Source: Rodentibacter sp. JRC1
GTDB lineage: Bacteria > Pseudomonadota > Gammaproteobacteria > Enterobacterales > Pasteurellaceae
DNA: 64,000 nucleotides
Direction: 5' to 3'
Assembly: GCF_020521555.1 (NCBI RefSeq)
Contig: NZ_BPWA01000001.1
Location: forward strand, 806,001-870,000
Positions 52,965-64,000 of the stretch are shown one piece after another; the first letter of the stretch is position 1; each line of letters begins with the position of its first letter. Below the pieces are notes generated by a model, which was not told the DNA's origin, made no database searches, and was given only the letters and a program-made list of their open reading frames with translations. Both the position numbers and the translations under genes were made by a program.

Positions 52965-53780
52965 ATGAAATTAAAAAATTTATTTGCAATCACAGCTATC
53001 GCCTCAGCACTTGTTTTAACGGGTTGTAAAGATGATAAAAAGGCTGAAAGCGCAGCAAGCTCAATTAAAGTAGGCGTTATGGCCGGGCCTGAACACCAAG
53101 TGGCAGAAACTGCCGCTAAAGTAGCAAAAGAAAAATACAACTTGAATGTTGAATTTGTACTTTTCAATGACTATGCGTTGCCAAATACTGCGGTATCTAA
53201 AGGCGATTTAGATGCAAATGCAATGCAGCATAAACCTTATTTAGATGAAGATGCAAAAGCGAAAAATTTAACAAACTTAGTGATTGTCGGTAACACTTTC
53301 GTATATCCGTTAGCCGGTTACTCTAAAAAAATCAAAAATGTAAACGAGTTACAAGATGGTGCAAAAGTTGTCGTACCAAATGATCCGAGCAACCGTGGGC
53401 GAGCGTTAATTCTTCTTGAAAAGCAAGGTCTAATCAAGTTAAAAGATGCCAATAATCTTCTTTCAACCGTATTAGATATTGCGGAAAATCCGAAGAATTT
53501 AAAAATTTCGGAAGTAGATACTTCAGTTGCTGCACGAGCATTAGATGATGTAGATTTGGCCGTAGTGAACAATACATATGCCGGTCAAGTTGGATTAAAT
53601 GCTCAAGATAACGGTGTATTTGTGGAAAACAAAGATTCTCCATATGTAAATATCATTGTTGCCCGTACAGATAACAAAGACGGTAAAGCCGTTCAAGATT
53701 TTGTGAAAGCATACCAAACCGAGGAAGTGTATGAAGAAGCAAAAAAACACTTTAAAGATGGTGTTGTAAAAGGTTGGTAA
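52965..53780 (+). CDS. metQ: methionine-binding lipoprotein
   Basis: A 271-residue NlpA-family lipoprotein. The signal peptide ends in LVLTGC with the lipobox cysteine near residue 20, followed by a charged linker and the NlpA fold (VGVMAGPEHQVAE, LDANAMQHKPYLD). It delivers methionine to MetI. The start at 52965 follows AAGGA. It resembles the 28 kDa outer-membrane-associated protein HlpA of H. influenzae. Confidence 0.94.
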   Translation: MKLKNLFAITAIASALVLTGCKDDKKAESAASSIKVGVMAGPEHQVAETAAKVAKEKYNLNVEFVLFNDYALPNTAVSKGDLDANAMQHKPYLDEDAKAKNLTNLVIVGNTFVYPLAGYSKKIKNVNELQDGAKVVVPNDPSNRGRALILLEKQGLIKLKDANNLLSTVLDIAENPKNLKISEVDTSVAARALDDVDLAVVNNTYAGQVGLNAQDNGVFVENKDSPYVNIIVARTDNKDGKAVQDFVKAYQTEEVYEEAKKHFKDGVVKGW

Positions 53781-53815
53781 TTTTGACCGCACTTTTTTAA
53801 TTAATAACGAATAAG

Positions 53816-53857
53816 TCTGCACCTCTAAATTAGATAACGAATCATTTAGAGTGCAGA
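53816..53857 (+). terminator. terminator of metNIQ
   Basis: TCTGCACCTCTAAAT (53816-53830) pairs with ATTTAGAGTGCAGA (53844-53857) with a single bulged base, followed by TTTTTG. A single uptake signal lies before it at 53786-53795. Confidence 0.85.
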
Positions 53858-53981
53858 TTTTTGTATTTCTCTTATATACCCCATTTTACTCTTTCAATTT
53901 CCTCCTATTAATCTTGCTTTCTGCATCAGGCATTTTTACCCGCTCCACTTTCAATAAAAAATATCCCGTTAATTAAATTAG

Positions 53982-54015
53982 TTGTCATCAAACTGTCATC
54001 TTTTCAAATTAGTAT
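53982..54015 (+). promoter_or_regulatory. Pho box and -10 of phoA
   Basis: TTGTCATCAAACTGTCAT (53982-53999) matches the 18-base Pho box at about 16 positions, with both TGTCAT repeats intact at the 11-base period. A -10 candidate TAGTAT follows 10 bases on (54010-54015), as in PhoB-dependent promoters without a -35. Confidence 0.9.
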
Positions 54016-54057
54016 ACAAATTACAAAGCAAATCAATCTAAACTAAGGAGAAATATG

Positions 54058-55461
54058 ATGACGCTAAAACTGCAAAAAAAATTTGCATTACTGGGTATTT
54101 CAATGAGTTTATTGGCATTTTCCATCAATGCCGAAACATCAAGAATAGCGAGCGGCGATATTTTAATTCAAGGAGGAGCCAAACGTTTAACTTTGGATAC
54201 CAAAAACGAATTGAACGAATTGCTTCAACAAAAACAAGTCAAAAATGTAATTTTACTTATTGGCGATGGAATGGGAGACTCTGAAATTACAATAGCCCGT
54301 AACTATGCCGAGGGTGCTGCCGGTGCCTTTAAAGGGCTGGACTCTCTGCCATTTTCCGGACAAATTACGACTTATGCACTGGATAAAAAAAGCAAATTGA
54401 TCGAACAAGTCACTGATTCCGCCGCATCAGCAACGGCTTGGACATCAGGCATCAAAACCTATAATGGTGCTATTGGGGTTGATATTAATGGAAAGCCGGT
54501 TCAAAATTTAGCTGAAATTGCAAAAAAATTAGGGAAGAGTGTTGGTAACGTGACAACAGCTGAAATCCAAGATGCAACCCCGGCTGCATTGCTTGCACAT
54601 GTCAGTCAACGGAAATGTTACGGACCACAAGAGACTTCTCAACGTTGTCCTGAAAATGCTTTAGAAAATGGCGGGTTAGGCTCAATCAGCGAACAGTTCC
54701 TAGCCTCACCACCGGACGTAGTTTTTGGAGGTGGACGAAAAACTTTTGATGAAATATCAAAAAGCGGTAAATTTAAAGGACAAACCCTTTGGCAACAAAT
54801 TGAACAAAAAGGTTTTACAGTAGTGGAAAATCTCAGTGATTTAAATGCACTAGGTGATAATGTTAAGTCTCCGGTGCTAGGTTTATTCTCTGCAGGAAAT
54901 CTACCTGTACGCTGGAAGGGTGAAAAAGCGACATTTGAAGGTAACCGAAATACACCAATTAGCTGTCAAACAAACCCTGAGCGTTCTACAGATATACCAA
55001 ATCTGGCTCAAATGACAAAAAAAGCAATTCATTTATTGAAAAAAAATCAAAATGGGTTCTTTCTACAAATTGAGGGGGCATCAATCGATAAACAAAATCA
55101 TAAAGCTAATCCATGTGGACAAATTGGTGAAACCGTGGATTTAGATGAAGCGGTACAAGTCGCTTTGGATTTTGCTCGTGAAGATAATCAAACATTAGTG
55201 ATCGTTACAGCCGATCACGCTCACACCAGTCAACTTGTTCCGAATAAAGCCAATCCGACCGGTTTAAAACAAACATTAAAAGCTAAAGATGGTTCAATAA
55301 TGACAATTTCCTATGGCACATCACAAGATAATGAAAGCCAAGAACATACCGGCAGCCAGCTCCGCATCGCGGCTTACGGGCCAAAATCTTATCTGTTTTC
55401 CGGCTTACTAGATCAAACTGATATATTTTTTATTATTAAGGATGCATTAGAAGGTAAATAG
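54058..55461 (+). CDS. phoA: alkaline phosphatase
   Basis: Periplasmic phosphate-monoester hydrolase. About 467 residues with a signal peptide ([19 protein letters not shown]), metal-binding D71 (IGDGMGDSE) and the phosphorylated serine S122 ([11 protein letters not shown]), counting from the upstream ATG at 54055. TADHAHTS and a final [14 protein letters not shown] supply zinc ligands. Two ATGs are adjacent; 54058 is 7 bases after GGAG and is preferred. The start at 54055 differs by one residue. The Pho box predicts phosphate-starvation control. Confidence 0.96.
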   Translation: MTLKLQKKFALLGISMSLLAFSINAETSRIASGDILIQGGAKRLTLDTKNELNELLQQKQVKNVILLIGDGMGDSEITIARNYAEGAAGAFKGLDSLPFSGQITTYALDKKSKLIEQVTDSAASATAWTSGIKTYNGAIGVDINGKPVQNLAEIAKKLGKSVGNVTTAEIQDATPAALLAHVSQRKCYGPQETSQRCPENALENGGLGSISEQFLASPPDVVFGGGRKTFDEISKSGKFKGQTLWQQIEQKGFTVVENLSDLNALGDNVKSPVLGLFSAGNLPVRWKGEKATFEGNRNTPISCQTNPERSTDIPNLAQMTKKAIHLLKKNQNGFFLQIEGASIDKQNHKANPCGQIGETVDLDEAVQVALDFAREDNQTLVIVTADHAHTSQLVPNKANPTGLKQTLKAKDGSIMTISYGTSQDNESQEHTGSQLRIAAYGPKSYLFSGLLDQTDIFFIIKDALEGK

Positions 55462-55515
55462 TCAAATAGATACAAACCTTACTTATCTAGAATAAAAACG
55501 TTTAACTAACACGAG

Positions 55516-55552
55516 AAAGACTAATCTATTTATAGCATAAAGATTAGTCTTT
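55516..55552 (+). terminator. terminator of phoA
   Basis: AAAGACTAATCT (55516-55527) and AGATTAGTCTTT (55541-55552) form a 12-bp stem with a 13-base loop. Between here and 55936 there is AT-rich DNA with no gene; the only landmark is an uptake signal at 55661-55670. Confidence 0.8.
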
Positions 55553-55936
55553 CATTATTTTGAAAAGAAATCATTAATTTTTATTCCTAAGTTAAGAGCA
55601 ATAAAATTTATACACTAAAATAATATAAAAGATAAAGATAACAAAACATCCAATATTTTAACCGCACTTTCTTTCATCAAATTGCATAGTTACAATAATA
55701 GGGTTGATAGTTAAAGACTAATTTTTACCTTGATAGGTTATCGGACAATTTGAAGAGATATATTCCCAAAATAGAACAGCTAGACATCTATATAGGAAAA
55801 AACTAAATACGCTGTTCACACTATGATTCACGATAATTTTTCATACCTTAATAGAGATATATTATCAAGACAATGAATGATCGAGAAATAAATAATACTA
55901 ATATAATAATTCATCTATTCACATAATATATATCTA

Positions 55937-55970
55937 AAAAAAGCCAATGGTACTCACCATTGGCTTTTTT
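55937..55970 (-). terminator. terminator of the alpha ribosomal operon
   Basis: AAAAAAGCCAATGG (55937-55950) and CCATTGGCTTTTTT (55957-55970) form a 14-bp stem with a 6-base loop, 14 bases past rplQ. Uridine runs on both strands would also stop transcription from the other side. Confidence 0.92.
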
Positions 55971-55983
55971 AATTTTTCAATTA

Positions 55984-56388
<405 letters not shown>

Positions 56389-56404
56389 TTAACCTATGAC
56401 CAAA

Positions 56405-57388
56405 CTAGTCTTCAGCAATACTTGCTGGTGGCCAATTCTCAAGGCGCATACCAAGTGATAAGCCACGAGAAGCGAGCACGTCCTTAATTTCAGTAAGGGA
56501 TTTCTTACCAAGATTAGGCGTTTTTAATAACTCAACTTCCGTACGTTGGACTAAATCACCGATATAGTGAATTGTTTCTGCTTTCAAACAGTTAGCAGAA
56601 CGAACTGTCAACTCTAAGTCATCAACAGGACGTAATAAAATCGGATCAAATTCCGGTTTTTCTTCCTTAACTTCAGGTTGACGAACATCACGTAAATCAA
56701 CGAATGCATCGAGTTGCTCTGCTAAGATTGTTGCTGCACGACGAATCGCCTCTTCCGGATCTAACGTACCATTAGTTTCTAACTCAATGATTAACTTATC
56801 TAAGTCCGTACGTTGTTCAACACGAGCGGCTTGAACATTATAAGAAATACGATCAACCGGACTATAACAAGCATCTACGAGTAAGCGACCTATCGGGCGT
56901 TCATCCGGTTGAGTACGAGCCGAAGCCGGAACATACCCTCTCCCACGCTGAACACGAATACGCATATTGATAGATACGTTTTCATCTGTCAAATGACAAA
57001 TTACGTGATCTGGATTAACAATTTCAACATCACCATCATGGGTAATATCCGCTGCAACAACAGGGCCAATTCCAGATTTATTTAATGTCAGAATAACATC
57101 ATCTTTATTCTGTACTTTAACCGCTAGACCTTTAAGGTTTAAAAGCACTTCAAGAATATCTTCCTGAACACCTTCCTTACTACTATATTCATGCAATACT
57201 CCTTCGATTTCTACCTCAGTTACAGCATAACCCGGCATTGAAGACAGAAGGATACGACGTAATGCATTACCTAGAGTATGACCAAAACCACGCTCTAATG
57301 GTTCAAGGATCACCTTAGTATGAGTTGGGCTAATTTGCTCAATATCTACTAAGCGTGGTTTTAAAAATTCTGTAACAGAACCCTGCAT
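56405..57388 (-). CDS. rpoA: RNA polymerase alpha subunit
   Basis: A 327-residue alpha subunit with N-terminal dimerisation/assembly domain ([26 protein letters not shown]) and C-terminal UP-element and activator-contact domain (about 250-327: [38 protein letters not shown]). The CTD residues needed for CRP contact are the familiar ones, in line with the CRP sites found elsewhere in the window. Confidence 0.99.
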   Translation of the reverse strand: MQGSVTEFLKPRLVDIEQISPTHTKVILEPLERGFGHTLGNALRRILLSSMPGYAVTEVEIEGVLHEYSSKEGVQEDILEVLLNLKGLAVKVQNKDDVILTLNKSGIGPVVAADITHDGDVEIVNPDHVICHLTDENVSINMRIRVQRGRGYVPASARTQPDERPIGRLLVDACYSPVDRISYNVQAARVEQRTDLDKLIIELETNGTLDPEEAIRRAATILAEQLDAFVDLRDVRQPEVKEEKPEFDPILLRPVDDLELTVRSANCLKAETIHYIGDLVQRTEVELLKTPNLGKKSLTEIKDVLASRGLSLGMRLENWPPASIAED

Positions 57389-57419
57389 TTTATCCTCTCT
57401 TTGCTCTTAAGCTTAACTA

Positions 57420-58040
57420 TTATTTAGAGTAAAGCTCAACGATCAGATGTTCGTTAATATCTGCTGATAAATCAGAACGTTCAGGAACACGTTTGAACAC
57501 ACCTTCCATTTTAGCAGCATCAACTTCTAACCAAGTCGGTTTTTCTCTTTGTTCTGCTAATTCTAATGATGCTTTAATACGCGCTTGTTTTTTAGACTTT
57601 TCACGAACAGCAATAACATCATTGACTGAAACTTGAAAAGATGGAATGTTAACGACACGACCATTCACAACAATCGCTTTATGGCTCACTAATTGACGAG
57701 CTTCTGCACGAGTTGCAGCAAATCCCATGCGATAAACAACGTTATCCAATCTACCTTCTAACAACACTAATAAGTTTTCACCAGTGTTACCTTTTAAACG
57801 GTTTGCTTCTTTATAGTAGTTACGGAACTGACGCTCTAAGATACCATAGATACGACGAACTTTTTGTTTTTCACGTAATTGACTACCATAGTCAGACAAA
57901 CGCGGTTTACGAGCCCCATGTTGACCTGGTGCTGTATCAATTTTACATTTTGAATCAATCGCACGCACGCCTGATTTAAGAAATAAATCAGTGCCTTCAC
58001 GACGGCTGAGCTTGAGTTTAGGACCCAAATATCTTGCCAT
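57420..58040 (-). CDS. rpsD: 30S ribosomal protein S4
   Basis: A 206-residue S4, a primary 16S-binding assembly protein. It starts [20 protein letters not shown] and contains the S4 RNA-binding domain ([30 protein letters not shown]). S4 is the known repressor of the alpha operon, and its target is conserved before rpsM. Confidence 0.99.
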   Translation of the reverse strand: MARYLGPKLKLSRREGTDLFLKSGVRAIDSKCKIDTAPGQHGARKPRLSDYGSQLREKQKVRRIYGILERQFRNYYKEANRLKGNTGENLLVLLEGRLDNVVYRMGFAATRAEARQLVSHKAIVVNGRVVNIPSFQVSVNDVIAVREKSKKQARIKASLELAEQREKPTWLEVDAAKMEGVFKRVPERSDLSADINEHLIVELYSK

Positions 58041-58069
58041 TTTCTTTCTCCAACTATCCTATTACGTCA

Positions 58070-58462
<393 letters not shown>

Positions 58463-58471
58463 TTACCCCGA

Positions 58472-58828
58472 CTATTTTTTGATCGGCTTACGAGGACCCT
58501 TACGGGTACGCGCATTAGTTTTAGTACGTTGACCACGTACCGGTAAACTACGACGATGACGTAAACCACGATAACAACCTAAGTCTAATAGACGTTTGAT
58601 GTTTAGTGTCACTTCACGACGCAAATCACCTTCAACAGTAAATTTACCAACTTCGTCACGCAGTTTTTCAATCTGCTCTTCAGACAATTCTCTGATCTTA
58701 ACATCTTCAGCAATTCCCGCAGCAGCACAGATAGCTTTTGAACGAGTCTTACCGATACCATAAATTGCAGTTAAAGCAATTACAGTATGTTTATGATCAG
58801 GAATGTTAATGCCTGCAATACGGGCCAC
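58472..58828 (-). CDS. rpsM: 30S ribosomal protein S13
   Basis: A 118-residue S13 in the head of the small subunit. It begins at a GTG (58826-58828) giving [16 protein letters not shown], after AGGAG. GTG is also the start in E. coli, where S4 traps the ribosome at this codon. The C-terminal [17 protein letters not shown] tail reaches the P-site tRNA. Confidence 0.99.
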   Translation of the reverse strand: MARIAGINIPDHKHTVIALTAIYGIGKTRSKAICAAAGIAEDVKIRELSEEQIEKLRDEVGKFTVEGDLRREVTLNIKRLLDLGCYRGLRHRRSLPVRGQRTKTNARTRKGPRKPIKK

Positions 58829-58910
58829 TATGCACTCCTATTTTAAAATTAATTGGCATTCTGATCTTGAAAAGCCCGTTTTCAGGATACTCAAACAGAA
58901 TGCCAAGGAC
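58829..58910 (-). promoter_or_regulatory. S4 translational operator (alpha operon leader pseudoknot)
   Basis: Read on the minus strand, an 11-bp stem (TTGGCATTCTG, complement of 58896-58906, with CAGAATGCCAA, complement of 58853-58863) encloses GAGTATCCTGAAAACGGGCTT. That inner block is shared with the E. coli alpha leader as I remember it. The downstream part ends in AGGAGTGCATAGTG. S4 binding to the double pseudoknot blocks rpsM initiation. Confidence 0.8.
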
Positions 58911-58967
58911 ATAAATGAGCTGAGCAGTATAGCTGCTCAACCGGTTCTTTGCAAGAAAAATTATCGA

Positions 58968-59081
58968 CTAACCTTGGCGTTGTTTATGTTTAGGGTCGCT
59001 ACATAACACACGAACAACCCCTTCACGTTTAACAATTTTACAGTTACGACACATTTTCTTTACGGAAGCACGAACTTTCAT
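58968..59081 (-). CDS. rpmJ: 50S ribosomal protein L36
   Basis: A 37-residue protein, [20 protein letters not shown] then [17 protein letters not shown], read directly from the minus strand. Three cysteines and a histidine (C11, C14, C27, H32) form the zinc site, so it is the zinc-containing C+ form. Last gene of the spc operon; a 139-base spacer separates it from rpsM. Confidence 0.98.
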
Positions 59082-59109
59082 TGCTTATCCTTTTATATTA
59101 ATCAGACAA

Positions 59110-60435
59110 TTATTGTCCTAAACCTTTAAGGTTTGCTTTTTTCAACGCAGATTCATACTGAGAAGACATTAAGTGACTCTGAACCTGCACGATGAAATCC
59201 ATAATTACAACGACAACGATCAAAAGAGATGTACCACCAAAGTAGAACTTAACATCCCAAGCCGATGTCATAATATAAGGAACCAAACATACAAACGTCA
59301 CATAAAGACCACCGATTAAAGTTAAACGAGTCATTACTTTATCAATGTAACGCGATGTTTGCTCGCCTGGTCTAATTCCTGGAATAAATGCACCAGATTT
59401 CTTTAAGTTATCTGCCGTATCACGCGGATTATATTGCATCCCTGTATAGAAGAAACTGAAGAAAATAATTGCGATTGCATAAACAAGCAAATACAAAGGC
59501 TGTCCAGGATTTAGCAACATTGATAAATTATTCAACCATTCAAATTTATCATTTTGACCAAACCATTGTGTCAATGTGGCAGGGAATAAAATAATGCTTG
59601 ATGCAAAGATTGCAGGCATTACATTAGCCATATTAACTTTTAGCGGTAGGTGTGTTGAATGTCCACCTAAAATCTGACGACCTTGTTGACGTTTAGCATA
59701 TTCAATTCTAATTCGACGTTGTCCTCTTTCTACAAAAACAACAAAATAAGTTACCGCAAAAACAATTGCTGCAATTAGTAAAAGAACTAACGGATGCATT
59801 TGTCCTTGACGAGCTTGCTCAATCGTTTGCAAAATAGCTGAAGGTAAACCTGCTACGATACCGCCGAAAACAAGAATTGAAATACCATTACCAATTCCTC
59901 TTTCCGTAATTTGCTCACCCAACCACATTAAGAACATGGTTCCAGTTACTAAGCTTACTACTGAAGTAAAATAAAAACCGAATCCAACATTTGGAACCAG
60001 TCCCGGCAACATATTAGGTAAACCGGTGGAGATAGCAACTGCTTGAATAGTAGCAAAAACTACTGTCGCATAACGAGTATATTTCGTAATCTTTCGCTGA
60101 CCCGCTGCACCTTCTTTTTTTAATTCAGCTAAAGCAGGAGAAACCGTTGCTAACAACTGTATAACAATGGATGCCGAAATGTATGGCATGATACCTAGCG
60201 CAAGAATCGATGCACGGCTTAATGCACCACCAGAAAACATGTTAAACATATCAATGATGGTGCCTTTTTGCTGTTCAACTAATTGAGCAAGTACGGCTGC
60301 ATCAATACCAGGAACCGGAATAAACGAACCAATACGATAAATAATCAGCGCACCTAAAACAAAAAGCAATCTACTTCTTAGTTCACTTTTACCGCTATTA
60401 GTACTTCTAGTTTGATAACCTGGTTGTTTAGCCAT
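59110..60435 (-). CDS. secY: protein translocase subunit SecY
   Basis: A 441-residue channel protein with ten membrane segments. Motifs [16 protein letters not shown] ([14 protein letters not shown]), [26 protein letters not shown] and [25 protein letters not shown] are invariant in SecY. It forms the channel with SecE (15004) and SecG. It is 8 bases after rplO. Confidence 0.98.
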   Translation of the reverse strand: MAKQPGYQTRSTNSGKSELRSRLLFVLGALIIYRIGSFIPVPGIDAAVLAQLVEQQKGTIIDMFNMFSGGALSRASILALGIMPYISASIVIQLLATVSPALAELKKEGAAGQRKITKYTRYATVVFATIQAVAISTGLPNMLPGLVPNVGFGFYFTSVVSLVTGTMFLMWLGEQITERGIGNGISILVFGGIVAGLPSAILQTIEQARQGQMHPLVLLLIAAIVFAVTYFVVFVERGQRRIRIEYAKRQQGRQILGGHSTHLPLKVNMANVMPAIFASSIILFPATLTQWFGQNDKFEWLNNLSMLLNPGQPLYLLVYAIAIIFFSFFYTGMQYNPRDTADNLKKSGAFIPGIRPGEQTSRYIDKVMTRLTLIGGLYVTFVCLVPYIMTSAWDVKFYFGGTSLLIVVVVIMDFIVQVQSHLMSSQYESALKKANLKGLGQ

Positions 60436-60442
60436 ATGCTAA

Positions 60443-60877
60443 TTATTCCTCAACTGAACCACCGGCAGCTTCAATCGCTGCTTTTGCACCTTTAGTTACT
60501 TTTAAGCCACGAACGGTAACCGCCGATTTTAATTCACCTGCTAAAATAACTTTAGCAAATTGGATATCTTTAGTTAAAATATTCGCTGCCTTTAAAGCTT
60601 CTAGAGTTACCACATTACCTTCTACTTTGGTTAATTCATTTAAACGAACTTCTGCAGTTACCGCAGCTTTCATTGATGTGAAACCAAATTTTGGTAAACG
60701 GCGATATAATGGCATTTGACCACCCTCGAAACCACGACGGACACCGCCCCCAGTACGAGATTTTTGACCTTTGTGACCACGGCCACCAGTTTTGCCTAAT
60801 CCTGAACCAATACCACGACCAAGGCGTTTAGCACTATGCTTCGCACCTTCAGCCGGAGATAGAGTATTTAAACGCAT
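60443..60877 (-). CDS. rplO: 50S ribosomal protein L15
   Basis: A 144-residue L15 with the glycine-rich N-terminal extension ([20 protein letters not shown]) that reaches the peptidyl-transferase region. It follows rpmD by 3 bases. Confidence 0.99.
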   Translation of the reverse strand: MRLNTLSPAEGAKHSAKRLGRGIGSGLGKTGGRGHKGQKSRTGGGVRRGFEGGQMPLYRRLPKFGFTSMKAAVTAEVRLNELTKVEGNVVTLEALKAANILTKDIQFAKVILAGELKSAVTVRGLKVTKGAKAAIEAAGGSVEE

Positions 60878-60880
60878 CTC

Positions 60881-61060
60881 TTACTCCTCCACCTTAACCA
60901 TGTATGAAACTTGGTTAATCATACCACGTACTGCAGGCGTATCAATTAACTCAACAGTGTGGTGCATATGGCGAAGACCTAGACCACGCAAGGTAGCCTT
61001 ATGCTTCGGTAAACGAGCAATTGAGCTACGAACTTGTGTTACTTTAATAGTTTTAGCCAT
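60881..61060 (-). CDS. rpmD: 50S ribosomal protein L30
   Basis: A 59-residue L30 read directly from the minus strand, starting [20 protein letters not shown] and ending [10 protein letters not shown]. It sits between rpsE and rplO, the standard spc order. It has a GGGGTAAT segment upstream as ribosome site. Confidence 0.98.
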
Positions 61061-61066
61061 TATTAA

Positions 61067-61573
<507 letters not shown>

Positions 61574-61581
61574 TTACCTCA

Positions 61582-61935
61582 TTAGAACTGTAGACCAGCT
61601 TCACGAGCAGCGTCCGCTAAAGTTTGGACACGACCATGATATTTAAAACCGGAACGATCAAAAGCAACGGCCTGAACGCCTTTTGCCAATGCACGCTCTG
61701 CAACAATCTTACCAACTACTGCTGCAGCATCTTTGTTACCAGTGTACTTTACTTGCTCACGAATTGCTTTCTCAACAGTTGAAGCAGCGGCAAGCACTTC
61801 TGAACCGTTTGGTGCAATAACCTGTGCGTAGATATGACGCGGAGTGCGATGAATAACCAGACGGGTTACTCCCTGCTCTCTCATCATATGACGTGCACGA
61901 GCTGCACGACGGATACGAGCTGATTTCTTATCCAT
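61582..61935 (-). CDS. rplR: 50S ribosomal protein L18
   Basis: A 117-residue L18, which binds 5S rRNA with L5 and L25. It starts [20 protein letters not shown] and ends [21 protein letters not shown], the usual family end. Confidence 0.99.
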   Translation of the reverse strand: MDKKSARIRRAARARHMMREQGVTRLVIHRTPRHIYAQVIAPNGSEVLAAASTVEKAIREQVKYTGNKDAAAVVGKIVAERALAKGVQAVAFDRSGFKYHGRVQTLADAAREAGLQF

Positions 61936-61948
61936 AGTGTTACCTTAA

Positions 61949-62482
61949 TTATTTCTTCTTAGCCTCTTTCATACGCACAACTTCATCAGCGTAACGTACA
62001 CCTTTACCTTTATAAGGTTCAGGACGGCGATAAGCACGAATATCTGCTGCAACTTGACCGATCAACTGCTTATCAGCACCCTTCAACACGATTTCGGTTT
62101 GAGAAGGACACTCAGCAGTAATACCTGCCGGTAAAGTGTGTTCTACCGGGTGAGAATAACCTAGACTTAATGCAACAACATTGCCTTTAAGCTGTACTCT
62201 ATAACCTACACCAACTAATAGTAATTTCTTAGTGAAGCCTTCTGTAACACCGATAACCATTGAATTAACCAATGCACGAGCAGTACCTGATTGAGCATTA
62301 GCCTCAACAAAACCTTCACGAGGAGAGAAAGTTAGTTGACCATTATCATGTTTAACTTCAACTGAATTATGAATTGTGCGAGATAACTCGCCATTTTTAC
62401 CTTTTACTGTTAATAACTGTCCGTCGAGTTTAACATCAACTCCGGCAGGAATACTAACAGGTGCTTTTGCAACACGAGACAT
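61949..62482 (-). CDS. rplF: 50S ribosomal protein L6
   Basis: A 177-residue L6 near the factor-binding site. It starts [19 protein letters not shown]; the C-terminal [16 protein letters not shown] motif is the family signature. Confidence 0.99.
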   Translation of the reverse strand: MSRVAKAPVSIPAGVDVKLDGQLLTVKGKNGELSRTIHNSVEVKHDNGQLTFSPREGFVEANAQSGTARALVNSMVIGVTEGFTKKLLLVGVGYRVQLKGNVVALSLGYSHPVEHTLPAGITAECPSQTEIVLKGADKQLIGQVAADIRAYRRPEPYKGKGVRYADEVVRMKEAKKK

Positions 62483-62497
62483 CTTCCTACCTCTCTA

Positions 62498-62890
62498 CTA
62501 AGCTACATAACAGATGATCTCACCGCCTAAACCCTCTTGACGGGCTTTGCGGTCAGTCATTACACCTTTAGATGTAGAAACGACAGCAACACCTAATCCA
62601 CCCATTACTTTCGGTAACTCGTCTTTACGTTTATAAATACGAAGACCAGGACGGCTTACGCGTTGGATGCTTTCTACAACCGGCTTACCTTGGAAATATT
62701 TTAAAACAATTTCCAATTCAGGTTTTACGCCTTCTAAAACTTTAACGCTTTCAACATAACCTTCTTCAGCTAATACATTGGCAATTGCCACTTTTAGCTT
62801 GGATGAAGGCATACTGATCGCAACTTTGTTCGCAGCTTGACCGTTACGAATACGGGTCAGCATATCTGCGATTGGATCTTGCATACTCAT
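62498..62890 (-). CDS. rpsH: 30S ribosomal protein S8
   Basis: A 130-residue S8 starting [20 protein letters not shown], with the [21 protein letters not shown]-terminal RNA-binding motif. S8 is the known translational repressor of the spc operon, acting near the start of rplE. Confidence 0.99.
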   Translation of the reverse strand: MSMQDPIADMLTRIRNGQAANKVAISMPSSKLKVAIANVLAEEGYVESVKVLEGVKPELEIVLKYFQGKPVVESIQRVSRPGLRIYKRKDELPKVMGGLGVAVVSTSKGVMTDRKARQEGLGGEIICYVA

Positions 62891-62925
62891 TGTACTTTCT
62901 CTCCGATTCCAAAATAAAGTGGTTA

Positions 62926-63782
<857 letters not shown>

Positions 63783-63799
63783 CGCATTACTCCAGTTTG

Positions 63800-64000
63800 T
63801 TAGATAATTTCATTGTTAGATTTGAAGAAACGCACTTTTTTGCCGTCTTCGAATCTAAAACCTACACGGTCAGCTTTGTTTGTTTTCGGATTGAAAATCG
63901 CAACATTTGAAGCGTCAATCGCCGCTTCTTTTTTCACTAAACCGCCGGCTTTACCCAATGCAGGAACCGGTTTTTCGTGTTTAGTAATAATGTTGATACC
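63800..64000 (-). CDS. rplX: 50S ribosomal protein L24, partial (N-terminus beyond window edge)
   Basis: The last 66 residues of L24, beginning [20 protein letters not shown] and containing [19 protein letters not shown] before the stop at 63800-63802. About 37 N-terminal residues lie outside the window. L24 starts assembly of the large subunit. It is 17 bases upstream of rplE. Confidence 0.98.
   Translation of the reverse strand, partial: GINIITKHEKPVPALGKAGGLVKKEAAIDASNVAIFNPKTNKADRVGFRFEDGKKVRFFKSNNEII

Noticed and set aside
55553..55936. Hidden small gene in the 0.4-kb gap before rplQ
   Set aside because: All frames are broken by frequent stops, and no ribosome site plus start leads to a recognisable peptide.

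Overview
The window is chromosomal DNA from a member of the Pasteurellaceae, close to Haemophilus, Aggregatibacter or Pasteurella. The main evidence is the 9-base DNA uptake signal AAGTGCGGT and its complement, scattered through coding and non-coding DNA and often paired head-to-head to form transcription terminators. The protein sequences and the tig-clpP-clpX-secE-nusG order also fit this family. I cannot name the species. There is no sign of phage, plasmid, transposon or CRISPR.

Layout. 1-6254 (- strand): alaS (its 3' end lies outside the window), uspA, pepP, ygfB, and rplA-rplK with a promoter, a leader hairpin and a likely L1 site. 6461-12528 (-): a six-gene ketone-body/short-chain fatty acid block (GntP-family permease, 3-hydroxybutyrate dehydrogenase, atoB, atoE, atoA, atoD) with a divergent LysR regulator at 12847. 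14029-18419 (-): nusG, secE, clpX, clpP, tig. 18640-20086: kbp (-) and a ypfJ-type metalloprotease (+). 20354-24875 (+): lctP then lutABC, a lactate uptake and oxidation unit with a perfect CRP-type site. 24944-26858 (-): hslU, broken by a one-base frameshift, and hslV.

27092-34251: a GntR regulator (-) facing malQ, an alpha-glucan phosphorylase, an EEP-family phosphatase and a maltose/glucose PTS IICB (+). Together these look like a PTS maltose pathway of the type known from Firmicutes. 34356-38884: gor (-), a Fur-boxed TonB-dependent receptor (-) and yhhQ (+) behind a probable preQ1-I riboswitch. 38994-44492: proB (-), folA (+), tpiA (-), a GNAT protein, xerC and an organophosphate antiporter (+). 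44882-50277 (-): a full rRNA operon (16S, tRNA-Glu, 23S, 5S) with promoter, two boxA elements and terminator. 50363-50914 (-): gmhB. 51208-53780 (+): metNIQ with a MetJ box inside its promoter. 54058-55461 (+): phoA with a Pho box. 55984-64000 (-): the alpha and spc ribosomal protein operons, from rplQ up to a partial rplX, with the S4 leader target.

Most of the window is housekeeping. The parts that deserve attention are the PTS-maltose/EEP-phosphatase operon, the combined 3-hydroxybutyrate plus acetoacetate cluster, the split hslU, the preQ1-type riboswitch, the hairpin in the rplKA leader and the paired uptake signals used as terminators. Several regulators can be read directly from operator sequences: CRP, Fur, MetJ, PhoB, S4 and probably L1.
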